A DNA stretch of 64,000 bases, taken from assembly GCF_001999465.1 (NCBI RefSeq), contig NZ_MQMF01000001.1, positions 248,001 through 312,000 of the forward strand, read 5' to 3'. This DNA is from Fictibacillus arsenicus. GTDB taxonomy: Bacteria; Bacillota; Bacilli; Bacillales; Fictibacillaceae. This document shows, piece after piece, positions 7,280 through 16,240 of the stretch. The position numbers were made by a program, and so were the translations under genes. The notes under the pieces were generated by a model that saw only the letters and a list, made by a program, of their open reading frames with translations, was not told where the DNA came from and made no database searches. The first letter of the stretch is position 1. Each line of letters starts with the position of its first letter.

Positions 7280-9013
7280 TTATAACTCTGCCTTTTTGGG
7301 GAATCGTATTATGAATTGAGAACCTTCTCCGATCTTGCTTTCTACTTTAATTGTACCGTGGTGCGCTTCTACTAGATGCTTTACGATAGCAAGCCCTAGA
7401 CCTGTCCCGCCAGAATTCCTGCTTCTTGCTTTATCAACCCGATAGAACCGTTCAAATATACGGGGAATTTCACTTTCTTTAATACCTATTCCTGTATCTT
7501 TAACAATCAGCTTCACATGGTCTTTCTTTTCTTCCACATTTACAAATACAGATCCATCTGCTGGTGTATAGGTGAGACTGTTAGACACAAGATTAATGAT
7601 AATTTGCTTCAGACGCGGTGCATCCCCGTCCAGCATTGGGTTACCAGAAACGGATAATGAAAGTTTAATATTTTTCTTTTCAGCTTTTGGCAGCAATATC
7701 TCTATTGTTTCTTTAACCAAATCTTCGAAGTTAACTTTCTGTACTTCCAGATGGAATCCTTGCTCACTTTTTGAAAGATCCAGCAAGTCTTGTATTAAAG
7801 CTTGAAGACGGTCACTCTCATTTAGCATAATCGTTAAAAATTTATTGCGGAATTCTTCATTCTCCCCTGCTCCATCTAAAAGTGTTTCGGCAAAACCTTT
7901 TAAAGAGGTGATCGGAGTTTTCAGCTCATGTGATACGTTTGCAACAAAATCTTTTCTGACCTGTTCCAGTTTCTTCAATTCTGTTATATCGTGGAATACG
8001 AGTACAATTCCTCTAAGCTTCCCCTTCACATCCAAGACGGGAGCACTGTAAACATCAAAGTGTTTTCGCTCAATATGAATTGGGATAACAACATTCTTTT
8101 TTACGTTCTTTTCGGTTAAATATGTTTCTTTAACGATATCTTTAATTTCTGCATGCGGGAAAACTTCGTAAAACAAATGACCTGTCCAATAGTCAGCATG
8201 CTCTTTAAATAATTCTTTGAATGCTTTATTCACCAGGTTAATGTATCCATTCGAATCAATCAAAATCAATCCGCTGCCCATATTTTCAATCAAAGTTATA
8301 AGCCTATCATGCTGAGACTCCTGAGACTTTGTCATTTTTTCAAGATTACGTGCCAGGACATTAAGTGAATAGTTTAGTTCCCCAATATCTTCACCGTAAT
8401 ATTCGTATGTTCTAGCTTTAAAATTTCCTTTAGCGAGCTCTTTTGCAGTTTGTGTTGCTTCATCAACAGGGCGGACAATTTTATGGATCACCTTTACTGA
8501 TACATACAGGATAATGACAAAACATATTAGAAAACCGATAGACATCATAATCCAGATGGATCTTTCAGCTGCTTCTGCTGCTCCTTCTGGAATAGCTAAC
8601 TGTATATAGCCCGTATTTTCTTTTTGCTTTCGCTCAAGCGTATAATAAATTTTTCCGTTCTCATTTTTTTGAACCAGTTCATTATCAGAAGATTGCTTTT
8701 TAGGGTAATAAGACGACATGTTTCTAGGACTATTTCCATCCGAAGTATATTTAACGTTCCAGTTGGAATCCAGAACATAAATTTCTCCATTTAAATCCTT
8801 TGAGGCATATCTTAATAGATTTTTAATTGTTGAAGGCTCTTCTTCTGTATTCAAGACTTGTTCAATTAACCCTAACTCTCCCGCATAAAACTGCATTCTT
8901 TTTTCCTTAACACTGTGATGAACAATATTGCCCATAATGAGTGCCAGAAGTATAAAAACCAGTAAAATACCGAGTAAAAAAAACGTGAGTACCCGGTTTT
9001 TAAATTCGTTCAT
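7280..9013 (-). CDS. phoR: Phosphate-regulon sensor histidine kinase PhoR
   Basis: Membrane histidine kinase that phosphorylates PhoP on phosphate limitation. Two membrane segments (about residues 10-30 and 153-175) flank an extracytoplasmic domain of about 120 residues. HAMP, PAS (about 235-340), HisKA with FVANVSHELKTPI (phospho-acceptor His in SHELK) and HATPase_c with DTGIGI and GGTGLGLAIV follow. Length is 577 residues, as in B. subtilis PhoR (about 579). Its ATG overlaps the phoP stop by one base (TAATG), implying translational coupling. GAGGAG lies upstream of the start. No other Pho genes are nearby. Confidence 0.94.
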   Translation of the reverse strand: MNEFKNRVLTFFLLGILLVFILLALIMGNIVHHSVKEKRMQFYAGELGLIEQVLNTEEEPSTIKNLLRYASKDLNGEIYVLDSNWNVKYTSDGNSPRNMSSYYPKKQSSDNELVQKNENGKIYYTLERKQKENTGYIQLAIPEGAAEAAERSIWIMMSIGFLICFVIILYVSVKVIHKIVRPVDEATQTAKELAKGNFKARTYEYYGEDIGELNYSLNVLARNLEKMTKSQESQHDRLITLIENMGSGLILIDSNGYINLVNKAFKELFKEHADYWTGHLFYEVFPHAEIKDIVKETYLTEKNVKKNVVIPIHIERKHFDVYSAPVLDVKGKLRGIVLVFHDITELKKLEQVRKDFVANVSHELKTPITSLKGFAETLLDGAGENEEFRNKFLTIMLNESDRLQALIQDLLDLSKSEQGFHLEVQKVNFEDLVKETIEILLPKAEKKNIKLSLSVSGNPMLDGDAPRLKQIIINLVSNSLTYTPADGSVFVNVEEKKDHVKLIVKDTGIGIKESEIPRIFERFYRVDKARSRNSGGTGLGLAIVKHLVEAHHGTIKVESKIGEGSQFIIRFPKKAEL

Positions 9014-9726
9014 TATTGAGGCTCCTCTAATTTATATCCCAGTCCTCTAATCGTTTTAATATAAATCGGTTTTCTAGTATTTGTCTCTATTTTCTCCCGA
9101 AGATGGCTGATATGAACATCAACAATCCTCGTATCTCCAACAAAATCATAATTCCAGACAGCCGACAAAAGCTGCTCCCTAGAAAGAACACGCCCTTTAT
9201 GTCTCGCAAGGTACACCAGCAATTCAAATTCTTTCGGTGTTAATTCCAGCGCTTTCTCTTTAAAGTAAGCTTCATAATTTTCAGGGTAAATATCTACCTC
9301 TCCAATTTGAAGATGTTCCACTTCATCTCTTTTATGTTTTTCTGTGTCATGTCCCGCTGCTGCAGTCCTTCTGAGAATCGCCTTTACACGTGCAACTACT
9401 TCTCTTGGACTGAAAGGTTTTGTCATATAATCATCAGCACCTAATTCAAGACCGAGCACTTTATCAAATTCATCATCTTTAGCCGTCAGCATAAGAATTG
9501 GAATGTTTAACTTTTTTGAGCGCAGCTCTTTGCATACTTCCAGCCCATCCATTTCTGGGAGCATGAGATCTAATATGATCAGGTCAGGAATTTCACTTTC
9601 TGCTTTTTCTAGTCCGTTTTTGCCATCCATTGCTGTTACTACTTGAAATCCTGCTTGTTCTAGATTGAATTGCAACAATGTTGAAATTGAAATTTCATCT
9701 TCTACAACGAGTAACTTTTGGCTCAT
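9013..9726 (-). CDS. phoP: Phosphate-regulon response regulator PhoP
   Basis: OmpR-type response regulator of the Pho regulon. The receiver domain (1 to about 120) has the acidic pocket ED at 9-10, phospho-acceptor D53 in IILDLMLPEMDG and the conserved Lys in MTKPFSPREV. The C-terminal winged helix ends with VHISHLREKIE and TIRGLGYKLEEP. It has 237 residues against about 240 in B. subtilis. AAAGGTGGGA lies just upstream of the ATG. In B. subtilis phoPR is downstream of mdh; here a MaoC-like gene and an interspersed repeat separate mdh from phoP, and phoP has its own promoter. Confidence 0.95.
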   Translation of the reverse strand: MSQKLLVVEDEISISTLLQFNLEQAGFQVVTAMDGKNGLEKAESEIPDLIILDLMLPEMDGLEVCKELRSKKLNIPILMLTAKDDEFDKVLGLELGADDYMTKPFSPREVVARVKAILRRTAAAGHDTEKHKRDEVEHLQIGEVDIYPENYEAYFKEKALELTPKEFELLVYLARHKGRVLSREQLLSAVWNYDFVGDTRIVDVHISHLREKIETNTRKPIYIKTIRGLGYKLEEPQ

Positions 9727-9762
9727 TCAAATTCCCACCTTTATAGCGACTTTTACAAATTT

Positions 9763-9792
9763 ATCATACTATGTTTTTGTTAGTGTGTACAA
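9763..9792 (-). promoter_or_regulatory. Probable sigma-A promoter of phoPR
   Basis: TTGTAC (9787-9792) and TATGAT (9763-9768) with 18-base spacing on the minus strand, about 37 bases before the phoP start. No clear tandem TTAACA-type Pho boxes were seen. Confidence 0.5.
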
Positions 9793-9854
9793 AAATCGCT
9801 AAATTTTCATACTCGCTTAATATTTTCTTTACATATATTTTACATTCACTATTC

Positions 9855-10088
9855 TGTTTTCTTAATCTCTTTGTTGTTTTATAAGGCATTTTCATCGCTG
9901 AATAGTTGATTGGAGCGTGCATGCTTCCTGTGTATCCTTCTTGCAAGGAATGCGACGAGGAAGTTTGCTTCGTCAGAATTTTCTTGTAGACGCAGGAGCA
10001 CAAGTACTCCCTTATCTCCGCGGAAAGCGAGCACCTGGAGCGGAAATCAACCGCTTTAATTAGCAACAAAGCACTACGAAACAGCCTT
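9855..10088 (+). repeat. Interspersed MITE-like element, copy 1 (long type)
   Basis: This fills the 397-base gap between the MaoC-like gene and phoP. It has the family core TTGATTGGAGCG at the left, CGCGGAAAGCGAGCACCTGG and GGAAATCAACC at the right, and ends with TTAGCAACAAAGCACTACGAAACAGCC-like sequence at about 10061-10087. The centre is of the long type, with TGCGACGAGGAAG and TTGTAGACGCAGGAGCA. A 101-codon frame across it (9764-10069) is not a gene. Confidence 0.75.
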
Positions 10089-10099
10089 CACAAAAAAAT

Positions 10100-10125
10100 A
10101 ACACCCTTTCATCAGAAAGGGGGTT
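10100..10125 (-). terminator. Terminator after the MaoC-like gene
   Basis: On the minus strand AACCCCCTTTC pairs with GAAAGGGTGTT around a four-base loop, then ATTTTTTTG. The stem overlaps the stop codon region of the gene. Confidence 0.8.
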
Positions 10126-10600
10126 AAAAGTTTTCCATCGTATTTGATGTTATGGATTTTGGCGGATATGGGGGGCAAACTTGAAGGTCTGCGTACAAAA
10201 CTTCAGTCCCCTCTTCATTTTTTGCAGTTGCTTTCATCGTGACTAAATGATGGTCCCGGTCTACCTCTGTGATTTCAAATAAAAATGTTAGTTTTGAATA
10301 ATGATATACAGGTTTTACAAAATGAAAATTCGAACGTGTAATCGAGCTTCCTGGACCAGGCAGGTATTTCGATACTGATGAAGTTACCATCCCCATCAGC
10401 ATAATTTGAGGTACTACTGGCTTTTTGAATGGTGTAAGTGTCGCATAATCATGCTGTATAAAAAGAGGGTTGTTATCGTTTGTTAATCCTAGATACAGCA
10501 AAAGGTCTTTATCTTCAATCGTTTCTTGCATTTCGAGTTTCTCGCCGGCCTGGATTTCATTAATTTTTCGGCCAAGCTTTCTCTTTTTTCCGATCAGCAC
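10124..10600 (-). CDS. MaoC-like hot-dog domain protein
   Basis: A 158-residue single hot-dog protein of the MaoC / (R)-specific enoyl-CoA hydratase superfamily. The hydratase motif D-x-N-P-x-H is represented by NDNNPLFIQHDYA: the Asp and the NP turn are kept but the usual catalytic His is Phe. The following FKKPVVPQIMLMG matches the family's GRPVVHGM-type segment. Enoyl-CoA hydratase activity is therefore doubtful. The start is a GTG at 10600, preceded by AAGGGGGA. A cre-like site lies between the mdh terminator and this gene. Position downstream of mdh in the same direction suggests read-through from the TCA genes, or a separate CcpA-controlled transcript. The function is unknown. Confidence 0.8.
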   Translation of the reverse strand: MLIGKKRKLGRKINEIQAGEKLEMQETIEDKDLLLYLGLTNDNNPLFIQHDYATLTPFKKPVVPQIMLMGMVTSSVSKYLPGPGSSITRSNFHFVKPVYHYSKLTFLFEITEVDRDHHLVTMKATAKNEEGTEVLYADLQVCPPYPPKSITSNTMENF

Positions 10601-10616
10601 TTTAGTTCCCCCTTAA

Positions 10617-10631
10617 TGTTAACGCTTTCAT
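10617..10631 (-). promoter_or_regulatory. cre site upstream of the MaoC-like gene
   Basis: ATGAAAGCGTTAACA on the minus strand matches the CcpA consensus WTGNAANCGNWNNCW at all positions. It is 17 bases upstream of the GTG start, inside any transcript coming from mdh, where it could act as a roadblock. Confidence 0.7.
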
Positions 10632-10645
10632 TTCTAATAGGAGAA

Positions 10646-10672
10646 AAGATTCGGGACAAGCTCCCGAATCTT
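10646..10672 (-). terminator. Terminator after mdh
   Basis: On the minus strand AAGATTCGGGAG pairs with TCCCGAATCTT around a short loop, then TTTTC. It lies directly after the mdh stop. Confidence 0.8.
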
Positions 10673-10680
10673 CTTTTTCA

Positions 10681-11619
10681 TTATGCCAGAACTTTCATTA
10701 CAGCCTTTACTGATTCTGCAGATTGATCAAGTGCAGATTTTTCTTCAGCTGTAAGCTCTAATTCAATGATTTCTTCTAAGCCATTGCCGCCTAAGATTGT
10801 AGGTACACCTAGACAGATACCATTGTAGCCATACTCACCTTCTAAATAGGCAATCGAAGGAAGTACCCTGCGCTGATCCTTCACAATAGCTTCTACCATT
10901 TCAACTAATGAAGCAGCTGGTGCATAATAAGCAGAACCGTTACCTAATAAGTTAACGATTTCACCGCCGCCTTTACGTGTGCGCTCCACAATTGCATCCA
11001 AACGTTCTTTTGAAATTAATTTTTCTAAAGGAATTCCACCAGCATAAGAGTAACGGACTAAAGGAACCATGTCATCACCATGTCCGCCAAGAACGAAACC
11101 AGTTACATCTTTTACAGAAAGGTTTAACTCCATAGCAACAAAAGTACGGAAACGAGCTGTATCAAGAATTCCAGATTGACCGATTACACGTTGTTTAGGG
11201 AATCCAGACTCTTTTAAAACTGTATAAGTCATGGCATCCACTGGATTTGTTAATACGATGATCGTACAGTCAGGAGAATGTTTAACGATTTCTTTTGTAA
11301 CACTCTTCATGATTCCTGCATTCGTATTGACAAGATCATCTCGGCTCATCCCAGGTTTACGTGCAATACCAGCAGTGATTACTACAACATCAGAACCAGC
11401 CGTATCAGCGTAATCACTAGTACCCGTAATGGCAGCGTCAAAACCTTGGACAGGACTTGCTTCCATCATGTCAAGCGCTTTCCCTTTTGTAGGGTTTTCC
11501 ATTTGAGGAATATCAACTAATACAACATCCCCGATTTCTTTTTGCCCTAAAATGAAAGCAGTTGTTGCTCCGGTAAATCCTCCACCTATAACTGAAATCT
11601 TTTTACGCTTGTTTGCCAT
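10681..11619 (-). CDS. mdh: Malate dehydrogenase
   Basis: NAD-dependent oxidation of malate to oxaloacetate in the TCA cycle. The N-terminal [11 protein letters not shown] Rossmann motif, the catalytic [12 protein letters not shown] with active-site His, and the [10 protein letters not shown] segment with RDDL upstream identify the LDH-like Mdh family. Length is 312 residues, equal to B. subtilis Mdh. It is the third gene of citZ-icd-mdh. The start ATG has GGAGGG 7 bases upstream. A weak hairpin (11674-11691) and an imperfect cre-like sequence (11643-11657, one mismatch) lie in the icd-mdh gap. Confidence 0.97.
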   Translation of the reverse strand: MANKRKKISVIGGGFTGATTAFILGQKEIGDVVLVDIPQMENPTKGKALDMMEASPVQGFDAAITGTSDYADTAGSDVVVITAGIARKPGMSRDDLVNTNAGIMKSVTKEIVKHSPDCTIIVLTNPVDAMTYTVLKESGFPKQRVIGQSGILDTARFRTFVAMELNLSVKDVTGFVLGGHGDDMVPLVRYSYAGGIPLEKLISKERLDAIVERTRKGGGEIVNLLGNGSAYYAPAASLVEMVEAIVKDQRRVLPSIAYLEGEYGYNGICLGVPTILGGNGLEEIIELELTAEEKSALDQSAESVKAVMKVLA

Positions 11620-11673
11620 GTCTTTCCCTCCAGAAACATTATAGAAAACGTTTACTAAACTAATTTTAGCAAA

Positions 11674-11691
11674 GCCCCTAATGAAAGGGGC
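11674..11691 (-). terminator. Stem-loop between icd and mdh
   Basis: GCCCC...GGGGC stem with an eight-base loop. The T-tract on the minus strand is poor (TTTGC), so this is more likely a partial terminator or RNA-stability element than a full stop. Confidence 0.45.
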
Positions 11692-11697
11692 CCTTGC

Positions 11698-12966
11698 TTA
11701 CATATTTTTAATTAGTTCGTCTGCAAACTCAGAACATTTAACTTCTGTAGCACCGTCCATCAAACGTGCAAAGTCATATGTTACTACTTTACTTGCAATT
11801 GTATTTTCCATTGATGAAAGAACTAGTTTAGCTGCTTCTCCCCAGCCTAAGTGTTCTAACATTAGTACACCTGAAAGGATAACAGATGAAGGGTTTACTT
11901 TATCAAGTCCTGCATACTTCGGTGCAGTACCGTGCGTTGCTTCAAAAATAGCATGCCCTGTCTCGTAGTTGATGTTTGCTCCTGGAGCAATACCGATTCC
12001 GCCAACTTGTGCAGCAAGTGCATCAGAAATGTAGTCACCGTTCAAGTTCATTGTTGCAACTACATCAAATTCAGCTGGACGAGTTAAGATTTGTTGTAAG
12101 AAAATATCAGCGATAGAATCTTTAACGATAATCTTTCCAGCAGCTTCAGCGTCAGCTTGAGCTTTGTTTGCAGCGTCTTTTCCGCTCTCTTCAACAATAC
12201 GGTCATATTGAGCCCAAGTGAATACTTTGTCTCCGAATTCAGCTTCTGCTAGCTCATAACCCCAGTTTTTGAAAGCTCCTTCAGTGTATTTCATGATGTT
12301 CCCTTTGTGAACAAGTGTTACACTCTTACGGCCTTCGTTGATCGCATATTGGATCGCAGCACGCACTAGACGCTGTGTACCTTCTGAAGATACAGGCTTA
12401 ATACCAATTCCTGATGTTTCAGGGAAACGGATTTTGTTAGCACCCATTTCATCTTGAAGGAATTGAATAAGCTTCTTCACTTCGTCAGAACCGCTCGCAT
12501 ATTCGATACCTGCATAGATATCTTCAGTATTTTCACGGAAGATAACCATGTTAGTATCTTCAGGACGTTTTACCGGTGAAGGTACACCTTTGAAATACTG
12601 AACAGGACGCAAGCAAGTGAACAAATCTAATTCTTGTCTTAGTGCAACGTTTAGAGATCTGATTCCTCCGCCGACTGGTGTAGTTAAAGGTCCTTTAATC
12701 GCAATTATGTAATCGCGAATAACATCTAAAGTTTCTGATGGAAGCCATTCTCCCGTTTGGTTAAATGCCTTTTCGCCAGCAAGAACTTCTTTCCAAACAA
12801 TTTTTTTCTCACCGTTATATGCTTTTTCAACAGCAGCTTCTAATACTCGTGAAGCAGCAGCCCAGATATCTGGTCCAGTTCCGTCACCTTCAATGAAAGG
12901 GATAATTGGCTGGTTTGGTACATTCAACACTCCGTTGTCAACTGTAATACGTTCTCCGTTAGACAT
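11698..12966 (-). CDS. icd: Isocitrate dehydrogenase (NADP)
   Basis: Oxidative decarboxylation of isocitrate to 2-oxoglutarate in the TCA cycle. The N-terminal block [13 protein letters not shown], the active-site loop with [31 protein letters not shown] and the C-terminal [12 protein letters not shown] nucleotide-binding segment are present. It has 422 residues against 423 in B. subtilis. AGGAGGA lies upstream of the ATG. It is the middle gene of citZ-icd-mdh, with 113 bases (including a moderate hairpin) after citZ. Confidence 0.97.
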   Translation of the reverse strand: MSNGERITVDNGVLNVPNQPIIPFIEGDGTGPDIWAAASRVLEAAVEKAYNGEKKIVWKEVLAGEKAFNQTGEWLPSETLDVIRDYIIAIKGPLTTPVGGGIRSLNVALRQELDLFTCLRPVQYFKGVPSPVKRPEDTNMVIFRENTEDIYAGIEYASGSDEVKKLIQFLQDEMGANKIRFPETSGIGIKPVSSEGTQRLVRAAIQYAINEGRKSVTLVHKGNIMKYTEGAFKNWGYELAEAEFGDKVFTWAQYDRIVEESGKDAANKAQADAEAAGKIIVKDSIADIFLQQILTRPAEFDVVATMNLNGDYISDALAAQVGGIGIAPGANINYETGHAIFEATHGTAPKYAGLDKVNPSSVILSGVLMLEHLGWGEAAKLVLSSMENTIASKVVTYDFARLMDGATEVKCSEFADELIKNM

Positions 12967-13026
12967 TCTAAATTCCTCCTATTTCTGCAAATACATTTAC
13001 CATACTAGTCTACTAAAAAACATAGT

Positions 13027-13058
13027 GAAAAGAGAAGAAGAATTCCTTCTCTTTTTCA
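13027..13058 (-). terminator. Moderate terminator-like hairpin between citZ and icd
   Basis: AAAGAGAAGGAATTC with TTCTTCTCTTTT on the minus strand forms an imperfect stem followed by TTTT. It may give partial termination, so that citZ is read more than icd-mdh. Confidence 0.5.
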
Positions 13059-13079
13059 AATGATTGTTTTTATTTTCGC

Positions 13080-14195
13080 TTATCTTTGCTCTAATGGTAC
13101 AAATTGCTGCATATCAGGTCCGATATACTCAGCACGCGGACGGATCAGACGGTTATTCTCATACTGCTCCAAGATGTGTGCGATCCAGCCGGAAACACGG
13201 CTGATAGCGAAGATTGGCGTAAATAAGTCATGATCAACACCCAGGCTGTGATAAACGCTAGCAGAGTAGAAATCTACGTTTGGAAGCAAGCCTTTCTTTT
13301 GCTTCAACGTTTCATCAATCTTTACGCTCATCGTATACCATTTTTCTTCACCAGTAATTGAAGTTAACTGCTTAGACATCTCACGCAAATGTTTCGCACG
13401 AGGATCTCCATTTTTGTATACACGGTGTCCAAAGCCCATGATCTTTTGTTTGTTTTCAATCGCTTTATCCAAGTATGATTCAACGTTAGCTTCTTCACCA
13501 ATCTCAGAAAGCATCTTCATAACCTGTTCGTTTGCTCCGCCATGAAGCGGCCCTTTAAGAGCACCAATCGCAGCTGTGATTCCTGAGTAGATATCGGATA
13601 GTGTCGCAACACATACACGTGCAGTGAATGTGGATGCATTTAATTCATGGTCTGCATGCAGTACCAGTGCTTTATTAAAAGCAGTTTCAGAAATTTCATC
13701 AGGTTCTTTGCCTGTTAGCATATATAAGAAATTAGCAGCATAGCTTAAATCTTTTTTAGGAGATAAAGGATCTTTTCCATCTCTAATACGTGCAAATGCC
13801 GTTACTAGTGAAGACATTTGTGCCTGTAGACGGATGGCTTTTTTGTAGTTTCCTTCCGTTGACATATCCTCTGCATCCTTATCATACATCGCAAGTGTAG
13901 ACACGATTGTACGCAAAACTGTCATTGGATGTGCGTTCTTTAAAGGAAGCGATTTCATTTGTTCCAACAATTCGGCAGGAAGCTCACTCGCTTCTGAAAG
14001 CTCTGATTTAAACTCATCTAGTTCAGATTGGTTAGGCAGTTTACCATTCCAAAGCAAGTATACAACTTCCTCAAAAGTTGCATAATCAGCTAAGTCATCA
14101 ATGCTATACCCTCTATAGGTTAAAACATCGTCAATGATAGAGCTGACAGAAGATGTTGTTGCAACAATTCCTTCTAATCCTCTTGTAGCTGTCAT
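13080..14195 (-). CDS. citZ: Citrate synthase
   Basis: Condenses acetyl-CoA with oxaloacetate. The family motifs are present: LHADHELNASTFTARV (catalytic His), GPLHGGANEQVM and IMGFGHRVYKNGDPRA (second active-site His), and the C-terminal ISRVSGWIAHILEQ. Length is 371 residues, as in B. subtilis CitZ (372). The ATG has AAAGGAGAG upstream. It is first of citZ-icd-mdh; its long leader (about 140 bases) carries a cre-like site, and the promoter spacer holds a perfect palindrome. Confidence 0.97.
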   Translation of the reverse strand: MTATRGLEGIVATTSSVSSIIDDVLTYRGYSIDDLADYATFEEVVYLLWNGKLPNQSELDEFKSELSEASELPAELLEQMKSLPLKNAHPMTVLRTIVSTLAMYDKDAEDMSTEGNYKKAIRLQAQMSSLVTAFARIRDGKDPLSPKKDLSYAANFLYMLTGKEPDEISETAFNKALVLHADHELNASTFTARVCVATLSDIYSGITAAIGALKGPLHGGANEQVMKMLSEIGEEANVESYLDKAIENKQKIMGFGHRVYKNGDPRAKHLREMSKQLTSITGEEKWYTMSVKIDETLKQKKGLLPNVDFYSASVYHSLGVDHDLFTPIFAISRVSGWIAHILEQYENNRLIRPRAEYIGPDMQQFVPLEQR

Positions 14196-14259
14196 GGCTA
14201 TCTCTCCTTTTTTTCTGTTATTCTCTCTTCTCCTTTAATTGTTTCATTTTTTTAAAAAT

Positions 14260-14274
14260 AGAAAGAGCTTACAT
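14260..14274 (-). promoter_or_regulatory. cre-like site in the citZ leader
   Basis: ATGTAAGCTCTTTCT on the minus strand fits WTGNAANCGNWNNCW except for CT instead of CG in the centre. It lies about 65-80 bases downstream of the predicted start, a position like that of the downstream cre reported for B. subtilis citZ. Confidence 0.5.
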
Positions 14275-14340
14275 TTTTCTTCTCAAAAAAAGAGAGAAGA
14301 AAATGAAAGACTATTTAAAGGAAATGGGACATACACATCA

Positions 14341-14369
14341 ATTATAAACAAAAATCTGATTTTTGTGAA
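14341..14369 (-). promoter_or_regulatory. Sigma-A promoter of citZ with palindromic spacer
   Basis: TTCACA (14364-14369) and TATAAT (14341-14346) with 17-base spacing. The spacer is almost entirely a perfect inverted repeat, ACAAAAATCAGATTTTTGT (14348-14366), a likely operator. Confidence 0.7.
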
Positions 14370-14402
14370 CGGATAACGCTTAATTCATGCCTATTAAGGT
14401 GA

Positions 14403-14861
14403 TTATGCAGTAAACATTTCGACCATTTTCATGGCAAGATATGCGATTCCTGCACCAATCAACGGACCTACAGCAACTCCTTTAAATAGTGCCACTGCGA
14501 GTATTGTGCCAAACACTAGAGCAGCGGTAATATGCGGATCATTTTGAAGCAGTACTAGTCCCCTGCTTGCGATAACTGCAACGAAAATGCCTGATAACAG
14601 TGCAATCCATGCATAGAAAGAGCTAAGTGATTCCTGCAGTTGTTTAAAACCGATATCACCTGTTGCAATAGGAATAAGAACTGCTATCGTAATAATAGTA
14701 ACACCCCAATTAATACCTTTTTGTTGTATAACCGAAAACCACTTTTCACCTAAACCTGTAAATTTTAACACTAATAAAAAGACGATCGCGATTATTAGAG
14801 ATTGGTTTTTTGCAGCCACCCCAATAATTAATAGACCCATTAAAAAAAGTAAAGATTCCAT
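14403..14861 (-). CDS. ytwI: UPF0756 / DUF441 membrane protein YtwI
   Basis: A 152-residue hydrophobic protein with four predicted membrane segments (about residues 2-35, 50-68, 82-100 and 110-145). It belongs to the UPF0756 (DUF441) family, whose function is unknown. B. subtilis ytwI sits at the same place between citZ and ytvI. The ATG has AAAGGAA upstream. It is divergent from ytvI; a deleted copy of the interspersed repeat lies between them. Confidence 0.85.
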   Translation of the reverse strand: MESLLFLMGLLIIGVAAKNQSLIIAIVFLLVLKFTGLGEKWFSVIQQKGINWGVTIITIAVLIPIATGDIGFKQLQESLSSFYAWIALLSGIFVAVIASRGLVLLQNDPHITAALVFGTILAVALFKGVAVGPLIGAGIAYLAMKMVEMFTA

Positions 14862-14880
14862 TATAAATTCCTTTCTATTT

Positions 14881-14990
14881 CATTTCTAAAAGACTGTTGG
14901 CTCACCGCACGCCCAGCGGAAAGCGAGTATCCTGGAGCGGAAATCAACATCTTCTAATAGCTACAATTTTAATGAAAACAGCCATTTTCA
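14881..14990 (+). repeat. Interspersed MITE-like element, copy 2 (internally deleted)
   Basis: The left end TTTCTAAAAGACTGTTG is joined directly to the right half (GGCTCACCGCACGCCC, GCGGAAAGCGAG, GGAGCGGAAATCAAC) and ends with AATGAAAACAGCC. About half of the element is missing. It occupies the divergent ytwI/ytvI promoter region. Confidence 0.8.
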
Positions 14991-15016
14991 AGTCACATGA
15001 AAGAAGGTGATTAACC

Positions 15017-16132
15017 TTGCAGGCCGATATGGTACAGCGGATAATCCGCTTCAGTTATATTATTATAATTGCTGCTGCTCTTATTTTTACAGGATATTAT
15101 GTTTCAGCCATTCTTTATCCATTTATTGCAGGTACCTTAATTGCACTTATTATAAATCCTTTTGTAGGGTTTTTATCATATCGTTTTAAAATGAACAGGG
15201 CACTCGCTGTTATAATCGCTATTATAGCTCTTCTCGGATTCCTAGTCTTAATCCTCACCTTGCTTATCCAGGAGATGATGACTGGATTTGCTTATATTGC
15301 TCATGAACTGCCATCTTATATTCAGGAGCTTGTCTTTTATTTTGAGAACTACTTTAAAACCCAGGTACTTCCCCTCTATCATGATTTACTTTCAATATAC
15401 AGTAAATTGGGAACCAATCAGAAGGAAACCGTGATGGATAACATCGAAAAAATAGGAACGGGCATCACTACAAACGCAACTGGAATTACACAAGCCATTA
15501 TTAATAGTGTGTCATTAATGATTGTAAGTTTGCCTACATTTCTTACTGTATTTATTTTTTCCCTGCTGGCAGCATTTTTTATAAGTAAAGACTGGTATCG
15601 ATTAACTGGTTTTTTAACCGACATCTTTCCAGAAAAACTTACGTTCACTGTTAAAACAGTATATTTCGAGCTTAGAAAAGCTCTATTTGGTTTTTTGAAA
15701 GCACAGCTTACTTTGATATCAATAACCGCCTCCATCGTTTTAATCGGCCTTCTTATTTTGAGAATTGATTATGCCGTTACGATCTCTGTTTTGATAGGTG
15801 CGATCGATCTTCTTCCTTATTTAGGAACAGGAGCTGTGTTTCTCCCATGGATCGCATATTGTTTCTTAACTGGCAACTACACACTTACGATTGGATTATC
15901 TATTCTTTATGGAGTAGTTGTTATACAAAGGCAGATCATGGAGCCTAAGCTGCTTGCACAAACGATAGGATTAGATCCACTGGCTACTTTAGCTGCACTC
16001 TTTGCAGGATTTCAACTGTTTGGATTCGTCGGTTTGATCATAGGTCCTGTCTTCCTTGTTGTGATCCGTGCATTATATGAAGCAAAATTCTTTCATGAAA
16101 TCTATCAATTTATTATGAAACCAATAAAGTAA
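15017..16132 (+). CDS. ytvI: Sporulation integral membrane protein YtvI (AI-2E transporter family)
   Basis: A 371-residue polytopic protein with about seven or eight membrane segments and the family's central soluble loop (about residues 60-150). It is in the AI-2E exporter / YtvI family; the C-terminal IYGVVVIQRQIMEPKLLAQTIG segment is typical. In B. subtilis it belongs to the mother-cell sporulation programme. The role is not established. I start at the TTG at 15017 because AGAAGGTGA, an almost perfect ribosome binding site, is 6 bases upstream; the ATG at 15029 would be too far from it. Confidence 0.87.
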   Translation: MQADMVQRIIRFSYIIIIAAALIFTGYYVSAILYPFIAGTLIALIINPFVGFLSYRFKMNRALAVIIAIIALLGFLVLILTLLIQEMMTGFAYIAHELPSYIQELVFYFENYFKTQVLPLYHDLLSIYSKLGTNQKETVMDNIEKIGTGITTNATGITQAIINSVSLMIVSLPTFLTVFIFSLLAAFFISKDWYRLTGFLTDIFPEKLTFTVKTVYFELRKALFGFLKAQLTLISITASIVLIGLLILRIDYAVTISVLIGAIDLLPYLGTGAVFLPWIAYCFLTGNYTLTIGLSILYGVVVIQRQIMEPKLLAQTIGLDPLATLAALFAGFQLFGFVGLIIGPVFLVVIRALYEAKFFHEIYQFIMKPIK

Positions 16133-16136
16133 ATAC

Positions 16137-16240
16137 GGGCTCTTTACTAAAAGATTGTTGTTATTGAACATTTTTGTTGAGTCGGCGCGTTTAGGCTTAC
16201 GGAGTCCTAAGCAAAATTCCCTCGAGTAAGCTAATATCTG
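16137..16240 (+). repeat. Interspersed element, copy 3 (relic)
   Basis: GGGCTCTTTACTAAAAGATTGTTG at about 16136-16159 matches the left end of the family; the rest is decayed beyond clear alignment (GTTGAGTCGGCGCGTTTAGG, GGAGTCC). It follows the ytvI stop directly. Confidence 0.5.

Noticed and set aside
9764-10069. A 101-codon open frame on the minus strand between phoP and the MaoC-like gene
   Set aside because: It lies across interspersed repeat copy 1, has no ribosome binding site and has a composition unlike a protein.
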